Source: Nitriliruptoraceae bacterium (GTDB lineage Bacteria > Actinomycetota > Nitriliruptoria > Nitriliruptorales > Nitriliruptoraceae). From it: a stretch of 34,104 bases of DNA. Both the position numbers and the translations under genes were made by a program. Below are positions 27,670-34,104 of this stretch, one piece after another. The DNA lies in contig PXDB01000112.1 in NCBI GenBank assembly GCA_003565155.1, forward strand, positions 1 through 34,104. Reading direction: 5' to 3'. The notes beneath the pieces are model-generated. The model saw only the letters and a program-made list of their open reading frames with translations. It searched no databases and was not told the origin of the DNA. Numbering within the stretch: position 1 is the stretch's first letter; the number at the start of each line of letters is the position of its first letter.

Positions 27670-29423
27670 TGACAGCCGACCGGGGCCGTCACCTCGCCCC
27701 GCTGCGGTGCGCGGCCCTGGCGCTGACGGCAGCGCTGCTGCTGTCCTGCGCCGGTCCGGGCGGGGGCAAGGATCTCGCCGTCGAGGGGTCCGCGGGCAGC
27801 ACCGGGAGCGCTGCTGCGGCCGCCGAGCACGGGCATGAGGTGTCGCCCCGCACTCCGGAGGTCACCGAACCACGGCCGCGGACGCAGGCCACCGCGGGGC
27901 CACCCCCGGACCCACCGGCCTCCCGGGCACGGGTGGAGGCTGAGGCGCAGGCGATGCTCGCCGGGTTGCTCGAGCGTCGTGACGGTGAGCAGGTGGTGGT
28001 CCTCGTCGTCGACGAGCACGGACGCGAGGTGGTGGCCTCCGACGCGGACGAGCCCGTGCTCCCCGCCTCGACCCTCAAGGTCGTCACCGCAGCCGCGGCC
28101 CTGGTCACCTTCGGGCCGCAGGCACGCTTCACCACCCGGGTCGAGGCCACGGCCCCCATCGACGGCGACGGGGTCATCCGCGGCGACCTCCACCTGATCG
28201 GCACCGGCGATCCGGTCCTCGCGACCCCGGAGTACGGCCGGTGGATCTACCCGGCCCGCCCCCGGACCCCCTTCGAGGAGCTGGCCGAACAGCTCGTGGA
28301 CGCCGGTGTCGAGCGCGTCGAGGGTGACGTGGTCGGGCTCGTCGAGCGGTTCGACGGTCCCCGTGTGGCGGAGGGCTGGCCGGACCGTTACTTCCACTCC
28401 TTCAACGCCCGCTACGCCGATGGGCTCGCCGTGGACGCCGGGGTGCGCACCATCGTCACCTACCCCGACGAGGAGGAGGACGACGACGGTGCCGAGGACG
28501 ACGACGGTGCCGAGGACGACGACGGTGCCGAGGACGGCGACGGCGAGGGCGAAGCGGTCGACCGTGGCGACCCCGACGACGCGGACGACAGCGATCACGG
28601 CGACGACAGCGACGACGGCGACGGCAGCAACGACGGCGACGACGGGGACGAGCCCACCGGTCCCCCCGACGTCCGGATCGAGCACACCACCGACCCCGCG
28701 GCGCACGCCGTGGCCGAGCTGCTCCGGCTGCTCGAGGACCACGACATCGAGGTGGTGGGCGAGCCCCGCGTCGGTGACCCGTCGCACGTGAGTATCGGTC
28801 GCGTGGCGATGGTGTCGAGCCCGCCGCTCGAGGAGATCCTGCGGTTCGCGGTCCAGCGCTCCGACAACCAGATCACCGACGCGGTGTTCCGTGCGGTCGG
28901 CCGACAGCGCACGGGCACCGGCTCCTTCGCCTCCGGTGAACGGGCCCTGCAGCAGGTGCTCGAGGGGCTCGGCATCGACCCCACGGGGGCGGTGTTCGCG
29001 GACGGCTCCGGGCTGTCCCGTGATGACCGGTTGACGGCACGGCAGCTGGTCGACCTCGACCGGGCGATGCTCCGCAGCCGGCACGCCCCCGCGTGGCGGT
29101 CGATGATGGCGGTGATGGGGGAGTCCGGGACGTTGTCGAGCCGGCTGTCGGGGACCCTGGCCGAGGGCAGGTTCGAGGGCAAGACAGGGACGCTGCGTGA
29201 CGTGGCGGGCCTGTCGGGGACGGTGGTCGGCCCGGATGCCCGTCGCTACCACCTGGCCGTCATCGCCAACGCCCGGGGGGAGGCCCGCTGGTTGTCCCGG
29301 GCCTTCGTGGACGAGCTGATCCTGCTGCTCGCGGCGGACCTGCAGGGCTGCGAGGTGCGCAGCCCCTCGGAGGACGCCGACGACGGCCCCCTCGGGCGAC
29401 CGCCGGTGCGCCTGCGCTGCTGA
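27669..29423 (+). CDS. dacB: PBP4-type D-alanyl-D-alanine carboxypeptidase (DacB family), lipoprotein-like
   Basis: 584 residues. A signal sequence ends in LLLSC (Cys27), a possible but non-ideal lipobox. Active-site motifs of the S13/PBP4 family are present: PASTLKVVTA (Ser134, Lys137), SDNQ (398-401) and GKTGTLRDV (Lys505-Gly507). It trims D-Ala from, or cleaves cross-links in, peptidoglycan outside the membrane. Residues 267-329 are an Asp/Gly-rich acidic insertion with three perfect DDDGAE repeats. ATG 27669 overlaps the sigma stop (TGATG), so the two genes are translationally coupled. Confidence 0.92.
   Translation: MTADRGRHLAPLRCAALALTAALLLSCAGPGGGKDLAVEGSAGSTGSAAAAAEHGHEVSPRTPEVTEPRPRTQATAGPPPDPPASRARVEAEAQAMLAGLLERRDGEQVVVLVVDEHGREVVASDADEPVLPASTLKVVTAAAALVTFGPQARFTTRVEATAPIDGDGVIRGDLHLIGTGDPVLATPEYGRWIYPARPRTPFEELAEQLVDAGVERVEGDVVGLVERFDGPRVAEGWPDRYFHSFNARYADGLAVDAGVRTIVTYPDEEEDDDGAEDDDGAEDDDGAEDGDGEGEAVDRGDPDDADDSDHGDDSDDGDGSNDGDDGDEPTGPPDVRIEHTTDPAAHAVAELLRLLEDHDIEVVGEPRVGDPSHVSIGRVAMVSSPPLEEILRFAVQRSDNQITDAVFRAVGRQRTGTGSFASGERALQQVLEGLGIDPTGAVFADGSGLSRDDRLTARQLVDLDRAMLRSRHAPAWRSMMAVMGESGTLSSRLSGTLAEGRFEGKTGTLRDVAGLSGTVVGPDARRYHLAVIANARGEARWLSRAFVDELILLLAADLQGCEVRSPSEDADDGPLGRPPVRLRC
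28479..28532 (+). repeat. Three 18-bp in-frame repeats (DDDGAE) inside the PBP4 gene
   Basis: GACGACGACGGTGCCGAG occurs three times without change and encodes DDDGAE, residues 271-288. More degenerate Asp/Gly/Ser codons continue to about 28655. The block lies between the two halves of the PBP4 fold and is probably a surface linker prone to length change. Confidence 0.95.
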
Positions 29424-29450
29424 GCCGTTCCGCCAGCTGGCCCCTCCCCG

Positions 29451-30389
29451 TCACAACCGCTCGACGGGGGTCAACGCGTGCCGTGGCCCGAAGCGTGGTG
29501 GCCACTGCCCGGCGGAGGCCAGCAGCCGGATCACGCGTCCGCGGTGCCCGGCGAAGGGGGCCAGCAGCGCCAGCATGCGGGCGTCGTCGGCCCGGGCCTC
29601 TCCCGCCAGGTTCCAGGCGACGAGGTGCTTGACGTCGTGGTCGCCCACCTCCACCGCGTCCGCATCGCCGGCACCCACCCGTGCCAGGTGTGCCGCCGTC
29701 CACGGTCCCACCCCCTCCACCTCGGTCAGGGCCCTGCGCCGAGCCTCGCCGGTGCGGTGGACCAGCACCGCGTCGAGGTGGTCGATCGCCGCGCAGGCGG
29801 CGACGATCCTGCGGCCCCGTGCCCGCTCGATACCGAGCTCGTGGAGGGTGGTCAACGGCGTGTGGGCCAGCTCCCGGGGGTGGGGCGGCAGCCGCAGGGC
29901 GAAGGGTCCCGGCGCGGGACACCCCAGTCGGCGGACCAGGCGGGTCCACGAGCGGGCGGCCTCCAGGGAGGTCACCCGCTGGGCGATGATGGTGGGCACC
30001 AGCACGTCGACGACGGTGCCGGTGGCGATCATGCGCAGACCCGGCCGGCGGTGGGCGGCACGGGCCACGGCGCGGTGCAGTCCGGGCCGGAAGCCGGTCA
30101 CGTCATCCTGGGCACCGAGCAGCCCGCCGGCCCGTTCCAGCAGCCACCGGCCCCCCGGGCCGTAGGCGCGGACGCGCAGTTCCACGTCGCCGGGGGCCCG
30201 TGAGGCCATCACCGTGCCGGGACCCTCCGGGGTGTGCGCTGTACGGGCGAGGGCATCGGCACGCAGCCGGATCGTGGGGTCCTGGCGGGAGGCGACGAGC
30301 GGCCTGAGGCTCTGCAGCAGGTCGACGGGGTGGTCGCCGAGCACCGTGGTGGTGCCCACCACCTCGGCGTTCGACCTGCCGTGGCTCAC
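29451..30389 (-). CDS. AlkA-like DNA-3-methyladenine glycosylase (HhH-GPD)
   Basis: 312 residues. An N-terminal beta-rich half (about 1-125) precedes an HhH-GPD domain with the hairpin LTEVEGVGPWTAAHL (221-235) and catalytic Asp in VEVGDHDVK (Asp250). No Fe-S cluster cysteines, as in AlkA. It excises alkylated bases (3-methyladenine and similar). The GTG start overlaps the MarR stop by 4 nt (GTGA), so the pair is cotranscribed. Substrate range is not predictable. Confidence 0.88.
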   Translation of the reverse strand: MSHGRSNAEVVGTTTVLGDHPVDLLQSLRPLVASRQDPTIRLRADALARTAHTPEGPGTVMASRAPGDVELRVRAYGPGGRWLLERAGGLLGAQDDVTGFRPGLHRAVARAAHRRPGLRMIATGTVVDVLVPTIIAQRVTSLEAARSWTRLVRRLGCPAPGPFALRLPPHPRELAHTPLTTLHELGIERARGRRIVAACAAIDHLDAVLVHRTGEARRRALTEVEGVGPWTAAHLARVGAGDADAVEVGDHDVKHLVAWNLAGEARADDARMLALLAPFAGHRGRVIRLLASAGQWPPRFGPRHALTPVERL

Positions 30390-30949
30390 GCGGGTGGGCC
30401 GTCCTCGAGGTGGAGCAGCAGCGCCCGCAGACCCGCTGCCAGGCCGGCCTGGGCGTGCGGATCGAGCCCACCTACCAGCGCGTTCAGCTCTGCCGTGTAG
30501 GCGTCCATCACCTCGTCGACGACCTCGCGTCCACGGTCGGTCAGGGTGACCAGCACCTGCCGGCGGTCCTCCTCCGCCCGGCACCGCTGGACCAGGCCGA
30601 GCTCCTCGAGGCGATCCAGTCGGTGGGTCATCGCCGCGGAGGAGAGCAGCAGCCCGCGGTACAGCTCCGTGGGGGTGAGGGTGTGGGGCGTCCCCGCCCG
30701 GCGGAGCGCCGCCAGCACGTTGGTCTCCCCGATGCGCAGGCCGTGCTCGGCCACCACCGTCGCCGTGCGGCGGTCGAGGAAGCGCTGGAGGCGCACCACC
30801 CGCGCCACGATGGACAGCCCGGACACGTCCAGCTCCGGCCGCTCCCGCGCCCACTGGGCGAGCAGCTGGTCGACGTGATCGCCCACGGCGTCCGCGTCGG
30901 TGCTCCCGGGCGACGCGGTCGGGGTGGGTGCAGTCGGTTCGGTGTCCAT
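30386..30949 (-). CDS. MarR family transcriptional regulator
   Basis: 187 residues. After a Pro/Thr/Ala-rich start, the winged helix follows: ETNVLAALRRAGTPHTLTPTELYRGLLLSSAAMTHRLDRLEELGLV and the wing EEDRRQVLVTLTDRGREV. Dimerisation helices flank it. MarR proteins usually repress their own operon in response to small phenolic or oxidising effectors; here it is locked to the AlkA-like gene by a GTGA overlap, so an alkylation- or damage-linked role is plausible. 25 bp follow the exonuclease gene, without a clear ribosome site. Confidence 0.9.
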   Translation of the reverse strand: MDTEPTAPTPTASPGSTDADAVGDHVDQLLAQWARERPELDVSGLSIVARVVRLQRFLDRRTATVVAEHGLRIGETNVLAALRRAGTPHTLTPTELYRGLLLSSAAMTHRLDRLEELGLVQRCRAEEDRRQVLVTLTDRGREVVDEVMDAYTAELNALVGGLDPHAQAGLAAGLRALLLHLEDGPPA

Positions 30950-30974
30950 GGCGGGCGGATGCTACTGGCCGGCA

Positions 30975-32024
30975 TCAGAACAGGGCGTCCTGCTCGCCGC
31001 GGCTCGGTGCGGGGCCGCGGGCGGTGCGCGCTGCGATCGCGGTCGCCGTCTCCGGTACCGCACCTGGTGCCGTCTCTGCCGGAGGCGCACCGTCGTCCAC
31101 GGGGTGGGGTGCGGCGGGCGGTTCGGGCGGGGCGGTCACCGCCCGTTCGAAGCGGCGTGCGGCAGCCTCCAGCCCGAGGGGCGCCAGCACCTCGCGGACC
31201 TGCCCGGGGTGGACGGCGGCGGAGGCCAGCAGCGCCGGGTCGACATCGAGATGGGGGACGGGCGCCATCAGCAGCAGGTTGCGTTCCACGCGGTCCCGTC
31301 CCTCCCGCAGGGCGGCCTCGATCCGGGGCGGCAGTTCCGGCAGGGCGGCGTACAGGGCGTCGATGGAGCCGTAGGTGCGCAGCAGCTTGGCGGCGGTCTT
31401 CGGCCCGATGCCCTTCGCGCCGTCCAGCCCGTCGGAGGTGTCACCCCGCAGCGCCGCGAGTTCCACGTACTGCGCGGCGGACACGCCGTACAGCGACGCC
31501 ACCGCCTCCTCGTCCTCCACCGACAGCTCCGAGAACCGGGCCCGCGGCCGCAGCAGCCGGACGCCCTCGGTGACCAGCGCCGTGAGGTCGCGGTCGGAGC
31601 TCAGCAGGTCGCACCGCCACCCGTGCGCCGTGCAGGCGTCGGCCGCCGCGGCCAGCACGTCATCGGCCTCCGCCCCCTCGTGCTCGACGACGTGGAAGCC
31701 GCAGGCGGCGAGGTGGGTCCGCAACGCCTCCAGCGTGGCGGTGAGCTCCGGTGGGGTGGGCGGTCGGTTGGCCTTGTACTCCGGCGCCAGCAGCTTGCGT
31801 CGGTTGACGGGATGGTCGAAGCCGATCAGGACCGCGTCGTAGGGGCCGTGCTGCCATGCCGTGGCCAGCATCGACACCACCGCACCGGTGACCAGGGGAC
31901 GGTCGTCACCCGCGGTGAGCTCCGCCTCAGCCGAGCGGTAGGCCCGGTGTCCCAGGGCGTTGCCGTCCACGGCCAGCACGGCCCGGGGCCCCGCCACCTC
32001 GTCGCCGTCGACCAGCTGCGCCAT
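30975..32024 (-). CDS. 5'-3' exonuclease (PolA N-terminal/FEN-like)
   Basis: 349 residues, a stand-alone PIN/FEN exonuclease. Metal ligands appear in AVDGNAL (Asp20), GFDHP (Asp70), EGAEADD (Glu119, Asp121, Asp122), SSDRDL (Asp144, Asp146) and RGDTSDGLDG (Asp195, Asp198). The arch motif EYKANRPPTPPEL and helix-3-turn-helix GIGPKTAAKLL (205-215) bind DNA. It removes flaps or RNA primers 5' to 3'. The C-terminal ~60 residues are Pro/Ala-rich. AGAGG precedes ATG 32024 by 6 nt. Confidence 0.93.
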   Translation of the reverse strand: MAQLVDGDEVAGPRAVLAVDGNALGHRAYRSAEAELTAGDDRPLVTGAVVSMLATAWQHGPYDAVLIGFDHPVNRRKLLAPEYKANRPPTPPELTATLEALRTHLAACGFHVVEHEGAEADDVLAAAADACTAHGWRCDLLSSDRDLTALVTEGVRLLRPRARFSELSVEDEEAVASLYGVSAAQYVELAALRGDTSDGLDGAKGIGPKTAAKLLRTYGSIDALYAALPELPPRIEAALREGRDRVERNLLLMAPVPHLDVDPALLASAAVHPGQVREVLAPLGLEAAARRFERAVTAPPEPPAAPHPVDDGAPPAETAPGAVPETATAIAARTARGPAPSRGEQDALF

Positions 32025-32066
32025 GGGCGTCCTCTCCCAGCCGTACCTGCCGTCGCGGGTGCCGAG

Positions 32067-32090
32067 GTGGTGGTCGACGTGGTGGTCGAC
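32067..32090. repeat. Tandem 12-bp direct repeat in the exonuclease/SDR spacer
   Basis: GTGGTGGTCGAC is present twice without gap (32067-32078, 32079-32090). It lies 43-66 bp upstream of the exonuclease ATG (minus strand), where a regulator or promoter element would be expected. Confidence 0.7.
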
Positions 32091-32178
32091 GGGCCTCTCG
32101 GCGCGACGGTAGCGCCTGGGTAGCCTGCGGCCCGTCGGCCGCGGACCCCGGCGGCGCACCCGAGCCGCAGGAGCGCAG

Positions 32179-32970
32179 GTGGCGAGGATCGAACGGGCCC
32201 TGGTGACCGGTGCCTCCTCGGGCATCGGCGCCGCCTTCGCGCGTGCTCTGGCACAGCGCGGCGTCCACCCGGTGCTGGTGGCACGCCGGGAGGACCGCCT
32301 GAAGGGACTGGCCGACGCACTGGTTCGTGACCACGGCGTGGATGCGGAGGTGCTGGTCGCGGATCTGGCCGATGCCGCCGACCTGGAGCGGGTGGCCGAG
32401 CGCCTGCGCCGCGAGGAGCGGGCCGTGGACCTGCTGGTCAACAACGCCGGTTTCGGCGCCTACGGGCCCGTCCACCGCGCCGACCCGGACCTGCTGGCCC
32501 GGATGGTCGCGGTCAACATCACCGCCGTGGTGCAGTTGACACGCGCGTTCCTGCCGGGCCTGCTGGCGCGACCGCGCGGCGGGGTGATCAACGTCGGTTC
32601 CACTGCCGGGGAGCGGCCGGGCCCGCACGCGGCCGACTACGGGGCCTCCAAGGCCTTCGTCAACCGCTGGACCGAGGCGCTGCACGAGGAGCTGCGCGGC
32701 AGCGGGGTGCGGGTGCTGCTGCTCGCCCCGGGGTTCACCGCCACGGAGTTCCAGCAGGTGGCCGGCGTCGCCGCCGACGCGGCTCCTGCGGCCCTGGCTG
32801 CCGACGCCGACGAGGTCGTCACCGCCGGGCTCGCGGCCTTCGCCGCGGGACGGGCGGTGTGCGTCCCGGGAGCTGCGGACCGGGTGCTGCTGCAGGCGGC
32901 ACGGATCCTCCCGCGGGCGGCGGTTCGTCGTATCAGCGGCATGATCCACGCGCGAGGAGACGCCGGATGA
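32179..32970 (+). CDS. Short-chain dehydrogenase/reductase (SDR)
   Basis: 263 residues, classical SDR. TGASSGIG (10-17) binds the cofactor, NNAG (88-91), and the triad Ser141, Tyr154, Lys158 (YGASK) with Asn113. VARRED after the second strand (Arg36/Arg37) suggests NADP(H) preference. Substrate unknown. GTG 32179 has AGGAG 5-6 nt upstream. Its stop overlaps the next ATG (ATGA). Confidence 0.92.
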   Translation: MARIERALVTGASSGIGAAFARALAQRGVHPVLVARREDRLKGLADALVRDHGVDAEVLVADLADAADLERVAERLRREERAVDLLVNNAGFGAYGPVHRADPDLLARMVAVNITAVVQLTRAFLPGLLARPRGGVINVGSTAGERPGPHAADYGASKAFVNRWTEALHEELRGSGVRVLLLAPGFTATEFQQVAGVAADAAPAALAADADEVVTAGLAAFAAGRAVCVPGAADRVLLQAARILPRAAVRRISGMIHARGDAG

Positions 32971-33455
32971 GCTCGGAGTCGGGACCCGGGATGCAGGATG
33001 GTGCGGCGCCCGCTGACGGCGTGGCCCTGCGCTCCCTGCTGGTGGGTGGCATGCCGCTGCTGGTGGCCTCGGTCACCGACCACGGCCGAGGGCCGCTGCT
33101 GCTCGACGCACTGGCTGCAGCCGACCTGCCGGTGCTGCCCGGGTTCCTCGGGGCGGAGCTGCCACGGGGCGCGCGGGTCGGGTTCCAGCTCGATGGCCGC
33201 GAGCTGCGCCTGGTCGACGAACGTGAGGACGCGCTCCTGCGCGCCGCCCGCAGCGGCCTTGACGAGGGCTGGGTCGAGGCGGCGCTGCGGCTGAAGGGCA
33301 CGATGCTGGTCGTGCTCCGCGGCGGCCACCCCGATCCGGAACTGGCCCCACGCGCCCTCGCGTCCACGGTCGACAGCCGCGCGCGTGACGGTGACGCCCG
33401 CGGCGCGATCGTCGGGGTACTGCAGGAGCGCACCAGCCTGCCACTGGTGTTCTGA
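32967..33455 (+). CDS. Hypothetical protein overlapping the SDR
   Basis: 162 residues, not recognised. No signal peptide or membrane helix; Leu/Ala/Gly/Arg-rich with repeated short hydrophobic strands (LLVGGMPLLVASVTDHGRGP, GTMLVVLRGGHPDP), suggestive of a small mixed alpha/beta domain. ATG 32967 overlaps the SDR stop (ATGA) and GAGGAG lies 7 nt upstream, so translation is coupled and the two proteins may work together. Confidence 0.7.
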   Translation: MSSESGPGMQDGAAPADGVALRSLLVGGMPLLVASVTDHGRGPLLLDALAAADLPVLPGFLGAELPRGARVGFQLDGRELRLVDEREDALLRAARSGLDEGWVEAALRLKGTMLVVLRGGHPDPELAPRALASTVDSRARDGDARGAIVGVLQERTSLPLVF

Positions 33456-33457
33456 GC

Positions 33458-33483
33458 TGCGGGCCAGGTGATGGCTGCCCGCA
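33458..33483 (+). terminator. Stem-loop just after the SDR/hypothetical operon
   Basis: TGCGGGC (33458-33464) pairs with GCCCGCA (33477-33483) around a 12-nt loop, starting 2 bp after the stop. It has no T-run. It could end the two-gene transcript. Confidence 0.4.
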
Positions 33484-33488
33484 CGCCG

Positions 33489-33503
33489 CAAGAACGGTTC
33501 TTG
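33489..33503. promoter_or_regulatory. 15-bp palindrome upstream of the TasA-like gene
   Basis: CAAGAAC and GTTCTTG are exact inverted copies around a single G (33489-33503), 65 bp before the ATG. TTGAGT (33501-33506) overlaps its end and could serve as a -35. This is the classic look of a dimeric repressor site. Confidence 0.45.
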
Positions 33504-33517
33504 AGTGGTGGCGTGCC

Positions 33518-33537
33518 GTGCCGACGGGGGTCGGCAC
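33518..33537 (+). promoter_or_regulatory. Leader hairpin before the TasA-like gene
   Basis: GTGCCGAC (33518-33525) and GTCGGCAC (33530-33537) form a perfect 8-bp stem with a GGGG loop, 30 bp before the ATG. It may shape the mRNA leader; no known riboswitch consensus was recognised. Confidence 0.4.
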
Positions 33538-33567
33538 CGACGCTCCATCACCGGGAAAGAGACCGTC

Positions 33568-34104
33568 ATGAGCGCGACCGCGTCTGCAGTTCACGCACAA
33601 CGGCAGCGTGCCACCCTTGTCCGGGCGGTGGCGGTGCTGGTGCCGTTGCTGCTCGTGAGCCTGCTGACGCTGACCAACTCACGGGCAGCCTTCACCGGCA
33701 CCACGGACACCACCGGCACCTGGGGCACCGCGACCGTCGACCTCGACAGTTCCGTGGCGGTGCCGTTCGAAGCATCCAACATGGTGCCCGGTGACGTCGT
33801 TCAAGGCCGAGTGGAGGTCACCTACGACGGTTCGGCGGCCTCGGTCGACGTCCGACTCTTCGCTGACGAACTCTCGCAGACCGACGACGTGGCCGAGCAC
33901 CTCAACCTGCGCGTCAGCACGTCAGATGCGCATGACGGTGACATCTACGGGGGGTCGTCCAACGAAACGCTCGACGACTTCGCAGGGACGCACACGAACT
34001 TCGGCAACGGCGCTGACGAGTGGAACGGTGTCGAGCCCAACGATACCCGCGACTACTACTTCCAGGTCGAACTCGACAGCGATGCACCCAACAGCGTGCA
34101 GGAC
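33568..34104 (+). CDS. SipW-dependent TasA/CalY-like secreted protein (partial, 3' end beyond window)
   Basis: The first 179 residues, with no stop before the window ends. A basic start and hydrophobic core (about 18-34) lead to NSRAAFTGTTDTTGTWGTA, the shape of SipW-type signal peptides and their processed N-terminus. The following region, DLDSSVAVPFEASNMVPGDV and strands such as VEVTYDGSAASVDVRLFAD, fits the jelly-roll TasA/camelysin family of fibre-forming matrix proteins. GGGAAAGA lies 7-9 nt before ATG 33568. The third codon position is visibly less GC-rich than in neighbours. A SipW-like peptidase would be expected nearby to the right. Confidence 0.8.
   Translation, partial: MSATASAVHAQRQRATLVRAVAVLVPLLLVSLLTLTNSRAAFTGTTDTTGTWGTATVDLDSSVAVPFEASNMVPGDVVQGRVEVTYDGSAASVDVRLFADELSQTDDVAEHLNLRVSTSDAHDGDIYGGSSNETLDDFAGTHTNFGNGADEWNGVEPNDTRDYYFQVELDSDAPNSVQD

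Noticed and set aside
33456..33567. c-di-GMP or other riboswitch before the TasA-like gene
   Set aside because: Hairpins exist but no conserved GEMM or other riboswitch core was recognised in this 112-bp gap.

Overview
The window is high-GC bacterial DNA (around 70% G+C by eye), with many GTG starts, strong third-position G/C and frequent 1-4 nt stop/start overlaps. GuaB1, two RpoD-type sigma factors, a type I pantothenate kinase, LCP/LytR and SDR genes all point to Actinomycetota. A SipW-dependent TasA-like protein and acidic low-complexity insertions would fit a deep-branching, possibly salt-adapted lineage (Nitriliruptoria/Euzebya/Egibacter relatives), but the genus cannot be fixed from the sequence. 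I found 33 protein genes, no rRNA, tRNA or CRISPR, and no transposase or integrase. The window reads as core chromosome.

Left part (1-7.2 kb): a GuaB1-type GMP reductase faces a divergent ArsR-phosphatase fusion that is followed by an ArsC-like arsenate reductase. The ArsC gene appears to be broken near its N-terminus by one missing G in a G-run. Then come a small DUF2007-like membrane protein that overlaps tail-to-tail with a DUF4126 membrane protein, a DUF4399-like lipoprotein, an M20 peptidase and a holin-like four-TM protein.

Middle (7.2-20.3 kb): SRPBCC protein and HrpB helicase (overlapping); on the minus strand a tightly overlapped trio of LCP transferase, low-molecular-weight phosphatase and fructosamine/ribulosamine kinase; a class V aminotransferase; a convergent spacer with three 46-bp tandem repeats and a 20-bp inverted repeat; a histidine phosphatase; a small acidic protein preceded by a helically phased array of CGTGCA motifs; two membrane proteins (one an EamA transporter); an alpha/beta hydrolase; and pantothenate kinase.

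Right part (20.5-34.1 kb): a 7TM-HD phosphohydrolase (PgpH type, c-di-AMP turnover), a stand-alone Lrp ligand-binding domain, and an alkyltransferase-like protein. Next are two tandem RpoD paralogues separated by a YibE/F membrane protein and followed by a PBP4-type D,D-carboxypeptidase. Then come a minus-strand DNA-repair set (5'-3' exonuclease, MarR, AlkA-like glycosylase), an SDR with an overlapping unknown gene, and the start of a SipW/TasA-like secreted protein that runs off the window.

Themes are cell envelope (LCP, PBP4, lipoprotein, TasA-like), protein deglycation or dephosphorylation, alkylation repair, and promoter recognition by duplicated sigma factors. I see no clear-cut new defence or biosynthetic system. 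The most unusual items are the phased CGTGCA array, the two sigma paralogues that share a substitution at the -12-reading position, the LCP-phosphatase-deglycation kinase overlap operon, the 46-bp repeat/inverted-repeat spacer and the frameshifted ArsC.
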